This document shows, piece by piece, positions 1 through 3,816 of a stretch of 5,193 bases of DNA. Positions within the stretch are counted from its first letter, which is position 1, and every line of letters starts with the position of its first letter. Origin of the DNA: CALKCV01 sp964619285. GTDB taxonomy: Bacteria; Cyanobacteriota; Cyanobacteriia; Cyanobacteriales; Microcoleaceae. The stretch covers positions 1 to 5,193 of the forward strand of contig CAZUCT010000383.1 of the NCBI GenBank assembly GCA_964619285.1. Direction: 5' to 3'. The translations under genes were made by a program, and so were the position numbers. Below the pieces are notes generated by a model. The model did not search any database and had not been told where the DNA came from. It was given only the letters and a program-made list of their open reading frames with translations.

Positions 1-91
1 TAATTGCTAATTGTTAATTGTTAATTGTTAATTGCTAATTGTTAATTGCTAATTGCTAATTGTTAATTGCTAATTGTTAATTGTTAATTAG
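1..91. repeat. Heptamer tandem array (STRR type), TAATTGY units
   Basis: Twelve consecutive perfect 7-bp units run from 1 to 84, each TAATTGC or TAATTGT, followed by a decayed unit TAATTAG (85-91). Only the seventh base varies; its order is C T T T C T C C T C T T. The array reaches the window edge, so it may be longer. Read on the minus strand the unit is RCAATTA, the same family as the arrays at 1941, 2988, 3430 and 4901. Cyanobacterial genomes are known for such short tandemly repeated repetitive heptamers. The array ends 8 bp beyond the stop codon of the minus-strand gene at 99-566. Confidence 0.95.
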
Positions 92-98
92 GTTCTTG

Positions 99-566
99 TT
101 AAAAACCTGCCTGCCAATATTTTTCGGGAGAATAGAGCTTTCTTAATTTATATAATTCAGTTTCGGACATTAACCCCTTGACTTCGGCTATTAATTCGCG
201 CCACTCCAGGCGATCGCTCTGAGTCTCGGCTTGTTTAAACCGATCGATAAAAAACCTAGTCCAAAACTCGGGGGCCAGTCTTTGTCCCCAGCGTTTGTAC
301 CAACGGCGACGCCACCTGCGGAAATCAGCTAAAGTCGGGGCAGCAACTCCCAAAATGGGCGGAAAATCGGCGTAACTGACAAAGCGACTGACTCTCCGAC
401 CGTGAACGTAAACCATATTCCTCCAGCATTCGATCCGATAAATTTCTTCGGGCTCGATGCCAAACATTAGGGCCGCTGTTTCCTCCGTGACGAATCGGGC
501 CAAGGGATGCGGTTTGTTGGACTTAAAAATAATTTTCGATCGCTTTTGGGATGTTTTTGATAACAT
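99..566 (-). CDS. Conserved-looking basic protein of unknown function, 155 aa
   Basis: I do not recognise this protein. The ATG at 566-564 is the only good start. No clear Shine-Dalgarno precedes it, which is common in cyanobacteria. The protein is strongly basic, with a Lys/Arg-rich N-terminus (about residues 4-18) and an Arg/Trp cluster RRWRRRWYKRW at 83-93. There is no signal peptide or membrane segment, so it is probably cytosolic. The central part (about 22-75) looks like a compact mixed fold and the C-terminal half like amphipathic helices, ending in YSPEKYWQAGF. The gene contains a HIP1 site (210-217), as its neighbours do, so it looks native. It is divergent from the XRE regulator at 704 across 137 bp with inverted repeats, so shared control is possible. 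A nucleic-acid-binding role would fit the charge, but this is a guess. Confidence 0.72.
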   Translation of the reverse strand: MLSKTSQKRSKIIFKSNKPHPLARFVTEETAALMFGIEPEEIYRIECWRNMVYVHGRRVSRFVSYADFPPILGVAAPTLADFRRWRRRWYKRWGQRLAPEFWTRFFIDRFKQAETQSDRLEWRELIAEVKGLMSETELYKLRKLYSPEKYWQAGF

Positions 567-578
567 GGTCTTAAGTTG

Positions 579-595
579 GACAGGGTTTTCCTGTC
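579..595. promoter_or_regulatory. 17-bp palindrome, possible operator
   Basis: GACAGG (579-584) and CCTGTC (590-595) form a perfect 6-bp inverted repeat around a 5-nt spacer. It lies 13 bp upstream of the minus-strand start codon at 566, in the region shared with the divergent XRE gene. A dimeric helix-turn-helix regulator could use a site of this size, but the regulator's binding site is unknown. It could equally be a small hairpin in the 5' leader of the minus-strand mRNA. Confidence 0.4.
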
Positions 596-612
596 GATTT
601 GCAAAGACGATG

Positions 613-652
613 GCGATCGCTCGCCTGCTTTTTTGGGCCCGCGAGCGATTGC
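613..652. repeat. 12-bp inverted repeat with a HIP1 site in its left arm
   Basis: The left arm GCGATCGCTCGC (613-624) pairs with the right arm GCGAGCGATTGC (641-652) over 12 positions, one of them G-U, around a 16-nt loop. The left arm starts with a complete HIP1 octamer. The centre (about 632) is nearly midway between the two divergent start codons, 66 bp from one and 71 bp from the other. It could be a cruciform-prone or regulatory element, or a by-product of HIP1 enrichment. No T-tract follows, so it is a poor terminator. Confidence 0.55.
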
Positions 653-676
653 TCTTTCATAATTTCTTATTAAATC

Positions 677-686
677 CAAAATTTTG
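677..686. promoter_or_regulatory. Palindrome CAAAATTTTG just upstream of the XRE gene
   Basis: This perfect 10-bp palindrome lies 17 bp before the XRE start codon and about 9 bp before its ribosome binding site. A weak -10-like CATAAT lies upstream at 658-663, with only a poorly spaced TTGGGC (633-638) as a -35. Autorepressor sites of small XRE regulators are often found in this position, but the AT-rich composition makes a chance palindrome quite possible. Confidence 0.25.
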
Positions 687-703
687 TAATTTGTCAAGGG
701 AAT

Positions 704-922
704 ATGAGTAGAGGCTTAGTAAGGTTGCGAGTTAGGGAGTTTGCGGCTGAAAAAGGCTGGACCCTCAAAGAAGTGGCCAAGCGTTCCGGTGTCGGCTACA
801 CCACAATTAGTAATTACGCCCGTTCCCCTGGAATGGCGATGGTAGATTTCACTGCTATATATAAGCTAGCTCAAACTTTTGAGGCGACTATTGAAGATTT
901 AGTAGAAATAATAGAAATGTAG
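704..922 (+). CDS. Small XRE-family helix-turn-helix transcriptional regulator, 72 aa
   Basis: This is a stand-alone DNA-binding protein of the XRE/Cro-CI type, presumably a cytosolic dimer. The single HTH domain covers about residues 6-66. Residues 18-29 (GWTLKEVAKRSG) fit helices 1-2, and VGYTTISNYARSP (30-42) fits the turn and recognition helix. The segment FTAIYKLAQTFEATIEDLV (49-67) is the typical closing helix pair of the family, so the domain looks complete with no extra effector domain. The ATG at 704 follows AAGGGA (696-701) with only 2 bp between, a close but usable Shine-Dalgarno. It is divergent from the gene at 99-566, and inverted repeats in the 137-bp gap are candidate operators. 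The last 12 bp of the gene, including the stop, are duplicated directly downstream. Antitoxins often have this fold, but no toxin-like gene lies in tandem. Confidence 0.92.
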   Translation: MSRGLVRLRVREFAAEKGWTLKEVAKRSGVGYTTISNYARSPGMAMVDFTAIYKLAQTFEATIEDLVEIIEM

Positions 923-934
923 ATAGAAATGTAG
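911..934. repeat. Exact 12-bp tandem duplication across the XRE stop codon
   Basis: ATAGAAATGTAG occurs at 911-922 and again at 923-934. The first copy carries the stop codon of the regulator gene (TAG, 920-922); the second lies just beyond it and places another TAG in frame at 932-934. This is a recent-looking slippage duplication that leaves the protein unchanged. Confidence 0.9.
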
Positions 935-980
935 GGCGATCGCTTCGGGTGCCTCTAAATTTTTAATCTCTGTAAACCTG

Positions 981-1002
981 TTTCTATCAAATTTCTATCA
1001 AA
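981..1002. repeat. Exact 11-bp tandem duplication
   Basis: TTTCTATCAAA is present twice without spacing, at 981-991 and 992-1002. It lies in the non-coding gap between the convergent XRE and permease genes. Its sequence is unrelated to the duplications at 911 and 1051. Confidence 0.9.
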
Positions 1003-1020
1003 TTAAGGGTGGAGCTCGTA

Positions 1021-1060
1021 ACGAGTACTCAAAAAGACCGCTTTTTATTTGAGTACTCGT
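1021..1060. terminator. Strong hairpin between convergent genes, possible bidirectional terminator
   Basis: ACGAGTACTCAAA (1021-1033) and TTTGAGTACTCGT (1048-1060) are a perfect 13-bp inverted repeat. Inside it AAG (1034-1036) can pair with CTT (1041-1043), and the loop is ACCG. It lies 98 bp after the XRE stop and 39 bp after the permease stop, where transcripts from both strands would meet. Both arms contain the self-complementary octamer GAGTACTC. A T-run lies inside the stem and not after it, so this is not a textbook intrinsic terminator. Confidence 0.5.
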
Positions 1061-1080
1061 CAAGAGTACTCGTCAAGAGT
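1051..1080. repeat. 13-bp tandem repeat GAGTACTCGTCAA, 2.3 copies
   Basis: Two exact copies (1051-1063, 1064-1076) are followed by GAGT (1077-1080) and a diverged continuation. The unit begins with the palindrome GAGTACTC, which also occurs at 1023-1030, giving three palindromes within 50 bp. The first copy overlaps the right arm of the 1021-1060 hairpin, so the left arm could pair almost as well with the second copy. Confidence 0.9.
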
Positions 1081-1099
1081 ATGAGTTGGCTTCAGAAGG

Positions 1100-1879
1100 T
1101 CAACGAAACAGCTTAGGATAAATCTGCCGCCAGGCCGCAACCGCAAAAACTGCAGTCCAAAGCAAGAGCAAAATTAAAGAAAAAATCCAACTGCCAGACA
1201 ATCCCAAATGCCAGCGCAACAGCTCCACCAAAGGAGATAGGGGCAACATTCCTGCTAGCTTCTGCAACAATGGAGGCAGAACATCTCGCGGGAAATAAGT
1301 TCCGCTTAAAGTGAACATGGGAACGACGAGCAAAAAAAGCGGCACGTTAATCTGGTCGATAGTGCGTGCGAGACCGGCGCTCAACAAGCCCATCGCAGCA
1401 AATAACAGACTGCCTAAGACTATGAGCGGGAAAGATAACAAAAACTGCCACCCGGAAAACAGTCCCCAGATAATAGCAACCAAACCGGTAATAGTTGCTG
1501 CCAAAATTCCTTTAGTGGCGGCCCAGAACCAATCTCCGAGAAAAACTTCGGTAAAGGTTAAGGGTGCGGTTAGTAAAGCGTGCCAAGTTTTTTGGTAGTT
1601 AAGGCGAAGGAAACTGCCAAAAGCGCCTTCAACGAAGGATTGAAACAGGATGGCGATCGCCATCATACCGGGAGCGATAAATTGTAAATAACCGATTTCT
1701 TTGCCGGCGTAAGTAACTTCTCCGACTAATGGGGTTAAACCGTAACCGAATGCCAGCAGATAAATTATCGGTTCGGATAGGGGCGGCAGACTATTGACGA
1801 GCCAAGTTTTCTGATAAACTCGGGCGTGTCGCCGCCACACGGAATAAACTCCCCAAAAAGTAATAGTATCGCGTTTCAT
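1100..1879 (-). CDS. ABC-2 type exporter, membrane permease subunit, 259 aa
   Basis: This is the membrane half of an ABC exporter, working with the ATPase encoded just upstream. Hydrophobic segments at about residues 32-50, 63-83, 109-141, 144-172, 177-195 and 231-250 fit the six-helix ABC-2 (NodJ/DrrB-like) fold. The segment FTLSGTYFPRDVLP (189-202), between the fifth and sixth helices, is typical of the family, and 259 aa is the usual length. I chose the ATG at 1879-1877. The frame stays open upstream to a TTG at 1951, but that 24-codon extension is only translated heptamer repeat (period-7 peptide like PLPITHSLLPIT). No clear Shine-Dalgarno precedes the ATG, so expression may depend on the upstream ATPase gene, whose stop lies 89 bp away. 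The substrate cannot be told from sequence; lipids, drugs and glycans are all possible for this family. Confidence 0.93.
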   Translation of the reverse strand: MKRDTITFWGVYSVWRRHARVYQKTWLVNSLPPLSEPIIYLLAFGYGLTPLVGEVTYAGKEIGYLQFIAPGMMAIAILFQSFVEGAFGSFLRLNYQKTWHALLTAPLTFTEVFLGDWFWAATKGILAATITGLVAIIWGLFSGWQFLLSFPLIVLGSLLFAAMGLLSAGLARTIDQINVPLFLLVVPMFTLSGTYFPRDVLPPLLQKLAGMLPLSPLVELLRWHLGLSGSWIFSLILLLLWTAVFAVAAWRQIYPKLFR

Positions 1880-1888
1880 AAAAAAGTA

Positions 1889-1930
1889 GGTAATGGGTAA
1901 TAGGGAATGGGTAATGGGTAATGGGTAATG
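1889..1930. repeat. Heptamer array GGTAATG, six units
   Basis: Six 7-bp units run in register: GGTAATG, GGTAATA, GGGAATG, then three perfect GGTAATG. This is a different heptamer from the AATT-core family nearby. It fills the gap between the ATPase and permease genes, starting 9 bp upstream of the permease ATG. Because 7 is not a multiple of 3, an array translated in any frame gives a period-7 peptide, which explains the spurious N-terminal extension of the permease frame. Confidence 0.92.
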
Positions 1931-1940
1931 GTTAGGATTA

Positions 1941-1964
1941 ACAATTGACAATTAACAATTGACA
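1941..1964. repeat. Short heptamer array ACAATTR, three units
   Basis: ACAATTG (1941-1947), ACAATTA (1948-1954) and ACAATTG (1955-1961) are followed by ACA. It belongs to the same family as the arrays at 1-91 and 2988-3025. It ends 4 bp beyond the ATPase stop codon. A second copy of the array type lies upstream of that gene, so the ATPase gene is bracketed by it. Confidence 0.88.
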
Positions 1965-1968
1965 AAAT

Positions 1969-2883
1969 CTACTCCTGATTTAACAAAGTGCCGGTCAAGC
2001 GCAAAAAGACATCTTCTAAGTTGGCGCGTCGGCGACTTAACCTTTCGGGATGGAAAGCGCTTAACTCGGACCACAAATTGTCCGCATTCTCCGGTGGCAA
2101 AACCAATATATACCCAGTAGCAAAATGACGATACCAGGTTTGATATTTAGCAGCAAACTGCTCTAAAGTGCCCTCGGGGATGCCTTCGACTTCGGCAACT
2201 TCTCGACCGATGACGCGATCGATTAGTTCTGGGGGAGTGCCCGAGTCGATCGCTTTGCCTTTTTGCATCAGCAGGAGGCGATCGCACAATCTTTGAGCCT
2301 CGTCCATATAATGAGTAGTCAGCAAGACCCCGCAACCGGACTGTTTTAAATCTTTGACCAAGCGCCAAAAATCTTGACGGGCATCGGGGTCCAGTCCGGT
2401 GGTGGGTTCGTCGAGAAATACTACTTTTGGATTGTTGATGAGGGCGCGGGCGAGGACCAAACGCCGCTTCAAACCGCCAGAGAGTTCGTCGATGCGGTGG
2501 CGGGCGTATTCTTGCAAACCGACGCGATCTAAGAGTTTGGCGGCTCTGTTTCTGGCCTCTTTACCGGTAATGCGGTAAAAGTTCGCAAAAAACATTAAGT
2601 TTTCTAATACTCCAAAGTCGGGGTCGAGGTTGTCTTCTTGGGTGACTATGCCCATGAGACTGCGAGCTTTTCGCCCTTGGGAACGAACTTCGTATTGGTC
2701 CATTTGGACGAATCCGCGAGTGGGGACGACTGCTCCGTAGAGCATTCCGACAGTGGTAGTTTTACCGGCACCGTTGGCTCCCAGGAGGCCCAAGACTTCT
2801 CCCGGTTCGAGGGTGAAACTGACCCCAGAGACTACGGTAGCGTCGCCGTAGGTTTTCCACAGGTCGTAAGCTGTTAATACCAT
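1969..2883 (-). CDS. ABC-2 type exporter, ATP-binding subunit (NodI/DrrA-like), 304 aa
   Basis: This cytosolic ATPase powers the ABC-2 permease encoded downstream. All nucleotide-binding motifs are intact: Walker A GANGAGKTT (35-43), Q-loop Q82, signature LSGGLKRR (134-141), Walker B VVFLDEP (154-160) with E159, D-loop GLDPDAR (163-169) and switch H191. A C-terminal extension of about 90 residues ending in LEDVFLRLTG (289-298) is typical of the DrrA/NodI group, and 304 aa is a normal length. I chose the ATG at 2883-2881. The open frame reaches a TTG at 2967, but the added 28 residues (MPFLRKPLYN...) do not resemble the family and would cover the likely promoter. The homology starts right at the chosen start (MVLTAYDLWKTYG). 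Order and spacing indicate an operon, ATPase then permease. Substrate unknown. Confidence 0.95.
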   Translation of the reverse strand: MVLTAYDLWKTYGDATVVSGVSFTLEPGEVLGLLGANGAGKTTTVGMLYGAVVPTRGFVQMDQYEVRSQGRKARSLMGIVTQEDNLDPDFGVLENLMFFANFYRITGKEARNRAAKLLDRVGLQEYARHRIDELSGGLKRRLVLARALINNPKVVFLDEPTTGLDPDARQDFWRLVKDLKQSGCGVLLTTHYMDEAQRLCDRLLLMQKGKAIDSGTPPELIDRVIGREVAEVEGIPEGTLEQFAAKYQTWYRHFATGYILVLPPENADNLWSELSAFHPERLSRRRANLEDVFLRLTGTLLNQE

Positions 2884-2937
2884 TTGCTGAAATAGATGGC
2901 CTTTTTTGGATGGCCTGTTTTTTTGTAATACGGTTGT

Positions 2938-2967
2938 ATTATAAAGCGGTTTTCTCAAAAACGGCAA
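2938..2967 (-). promoter_or_regulatory. Likely sigma-70-type promoter of the ABC operon
   Basis: On the minus strand a perfect -10 TATAAT (2943-2938) lies 18 bp from a -35-like TTGCCG (2967-2962). Transcription would begin near 2931, giving a leader of about 48 nt before the ATPase ATG. A small inverted repeat, TAATAC (2926-2931) with GTATTA (2936-2941), overlaps the -10 and the start point and could bind a regulator. The leader also contains GATGGCC twice (2895-2901, 2909-2915) separated by a T-run. Confidence 0.6.
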
Positions 2968-2987
2968 GCTTTTTTAAATGGGGAATG

Positions 2988-3025
2988 ACAATTAACAATT
3001 GACAATTAACAATTAACAATTAACA
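2988..3025. repeat. Heptamer array ACAATTR, five units
   Basis: The units are ACAATTA, ACAATTG and three ACAATTA (2988-3022), followed by ACA. The array is in the same orientation as the one at 1941-1964. It lies between the ABC operon promoter and the GAF-domain remnant, whose recognisable coding sequence begins within about 3 bp of the array's end. Confidence 0.92.
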
Positions 3026-3027
3026 AG

Positions 3028-3339
3028 CGATCGATATACGGTTCCACAGGACCGGATGATTGTTTTAATGGAGAATATGCGGAGCTGTATCTAGCGGGTA
3101 GAATGCGAGCTATTGGGGATATTGAAGTAGAACCAATAAGCGATTGCCATCGAGATTTTCTGCGCGGTCTGGGAGTTCGCGCTAATTTAGCTGTACCTAT
3201 CCTTAATTCTCACCGATTGTGGGGTTTGTTAATAGCCCATCATTGCCAGAACGTTCGCAGTCGGTCGGAGTCAGGTATCGATAAAATAAAAAAAGCTGCA
3301 GCAACTCTGGCAAATGCGCCTGCTATTAGGGATTGCTAA
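3028..3339 (+). pseudogene. 5'-truncated remnant of a DXCF-type cyanobacteriochrome GAF domain
   Basis: The frame from 3028 is open to the stop at 3337-3339 and reads as the C-terminal two-thirds of a bilin-binding GAF domain. DDCF (3055-3066) is the DXCF motif and SDCH (3139-3150) the canonical Cys-His. VRANLAVPIL, LWGLLIAHHC and ESGIDKIKK follow as in intact members. The two cysteines are 28 residues apart, as in known DXCF cyanobacteriochromes such as TePixJ (C494/C522). Intact GAF domains of this kind run to about 150-170 residues; here only 103 remain. The N-terminal strands and any start are missing, and so are the kinase, methyl-accepting or cyclase output domains that normally follow. 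An internal ATG at 3103 has no good ribosome binding site and lies after the DXCF motif. The C-terminal end (ATLANAPAIRDC) is somewhat degraded. I infer a dead fragment of a light-sensor gene. Confidence 0.82.
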
Positions 3340-3381
3340 AAAAAAAAGAAGCAGAATGTTGCTAATGGGGGCTGTTGCTCG

Positions 3382-3435
3382 GCAAGTCCTAATTAGGGTT
3401 TGCTGAAGTTGGACTTTTTCAGCAAGCCCTAATTA
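3382..3435. repeat. 17-bp inverted repeat with an extra copy of one arm (MITE-like or terminator)
   Basis: AATTAGGGTTTGCTGAA (3391-3407) pairs with TTCAGCAAGCCCTAATT (3418-3434) over 17 positions, one of them G-U, around a 10-nt loop. Part of the right arm also occurs in direct orientation to the left (GCAAGTCCTAATTA 3382-3395 against GCAAGCCCTAATTA 3422-3435, one mismatch). AGGG...CCCT ends flanked by AATT resemble a very small inverted-repeat element with a target duplication, but AATT is self-complementary, so this cannot be separated from simple arm extension. It lies 52 bp after the GAF remnant and could end transcription. Confidence 0.6.
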
Positions 3436-3464
3436 TTAATTATTAATTATTAATTATTAATTGC
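3430..3464. repeat. Heptamer array TAATTAT, four units plus TAATTGC
   Basis: Four perfect TAATTAT units (3430-3457) are followed by TAATTGC (3458-3464). The array begins within the right arm of the preceding hairpin, whose CCCTAATT supplies the first unit. It is a variant of the TAATTGY family at 1-91. Confidence 0.9.
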
Positions 3465-3568
3465 CTGTAATGATACGGAAAGCGAATATAATTTTTTTAT
3501 AAGCTAGTGGTAAAACTACGGACGCTAAGGTTTATAGAGACAAAAATTGGGTTATTGCAAAAGCCCTA

Positions 3569-3597
3569 TTGCGTTTTGAGAAATTCTTCTGTAATAA
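3569..3597 (+). promoter_or_regulatory. Possible promoter for the M28 peptidase gene
   Basis: TTGCGT (3569-3574) and TAATAA (3592-3597) are separated by 17 bp, matching sigma-70 consensus at four positions each. Transcription from here would give a leader of about 210 nt containing both hairpins at 3676-3703 and 3744-3777. The AT-rich background makes chance matches easy. Confidence 0.35.
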
Positions 3598-3675
3598 TAA
3601 ATAACATACTCAGGACAAGTTCGGTTAAGCGCTGGTGCTAACAACACTAATTTATTGTAAATGCCCGTTAACTAA

Positions 3676-3703
3676 CAGTCGCCTTAAGAGATTGGGGCGA
3701 CTG
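3676..3703. repeat. 8-bp perfect inverted repeat CAGTCGCC/GGCGACTG
   Basis: The arms at 3676-3683 and 3696-3703 are perfect complements. Two inner G-U pairs can extend the stem, leaving an 8-nt loop. It lies about 114 bp before the peptidase start, in its probable leader. No T-tract follows. Confidence 0.5.
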
Positions 3704-3743
3704 CTAAAATTATAACAATACCGGGCTATTTTTAGGGAACTTG

Positions 3744-3777
3744 TAGGGGGCAATTCCCCTGGGTTGCCCCAACCCTA
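3744..3777. repeat. GC-rich two-part hairpin in the peptidase leader
   Basis: TAGGG (3744-3748) pairs with CCCTA (3773-3777), and GGCAA (3749-3753) pairs with TTGCC (3764-3768), leaving CCAA bulged. A 7-bp alternative pairs GGGGCAA (3747-3753) with TTGCCCC (3764-3770). The stem ends 27 bp before the Shine-Dalgarno. It may be a dispersed cyanobacterial repeat or a leader structure. ATTTTA follows it, a weak T-tract. Confidence 0.5.
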
Positions 3778-3803
3778 TTTTACGAATCTCTCAAAGATAA
3801 ATT

Positions 3804-3810
3804 AAAGGAG
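3804..3810 (+). promoter_or_regulatory. Strong ribosome binding site deciding the peptidase start
   Basis: AAAGGAG lies 6 bp before the ATG at 3817 and is the best Shine-Dalgarno in the window. It favours 3817 over the in-frame ATG at 3826. Confidence 0.85.
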
Positions 3811-3816
3811 AATGCT

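Larger units (their letters stand above)
3340..3816. other. Gene-free stretch of 477 bp with hairpins, a heptamer array and a possible promoter
   Basis: I find no credible reading frame or tRNA-like fold here. It starts with an A-run shared with the stop of the GAF remnant (3338-3347). It then holds a three-armed hairpin (3382-3435), a heptamer array (3430-3464), an isolated TATAAT (3487-3492) without a well-spaced -35, a possible promoter (3569-3597), two hairpins (3676-3703 and 3744-3777) and the Shine-Dalgarno of the peptidase gene (3804-3810). The part 3500-3660 has no structure I can name. Confidence 0.7.

Noticed and set aside
1..91. CRISPR array
   Set aside because: The units are contiguous 7-mers with no spacers, so this is a simple tandem array.
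457..711. Open frames on both strands overlapping the divergent region, such as plus-strand 457-711
   Set aside because: They overlap the start of the better-supported gene at 99-566 and the regulatory region, with no recognisable domains or good ribosome binding site.
99..922. Toxin-antitoxin pair formed by the unknown gene and the XRE regulator
   Set aside because: The genes are divergent, not tandem and overlapping, and the 155-aa protein has no toxin motif that I can recognise.
1311..1598. Plus-strand open frame inside the permease gene, and similar ones at 2147-2368 and 2638-2877 inside the ATPase gene
   Set aside because: They are alternative frames or antisense readings of well-supported genes, with low-complexity translations.
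1880..1951. N-terminal extension of the permease from a TTG at 1951
   Set aside because: The 24 added residues are translated heptamer repeat with period-7 peptides; the ATG at 1879 gives the normal family length.
2884..2967. N-terminal extension of the ATPase from a TTG at 2967
   Set aside because: The extra 28 residues do not resemble ABC ATPases and overlap the likely promoter; family homology begins at the ATG at 2883.
3103..3339. Functional small GAF protein starting at the ATG at 3103
   Set aside because: It has no good ribosome binding site, and the GAF homology, including the DXCF motif, continues upstream of this ATG.
3620..3705. Integron attC-like recombination site (GGTTAAGCGCTGG ... 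GTTAACT)
   Set aside because: The core-site consensus and paired arms do not fit, and no integrase or cassette structure is visible.
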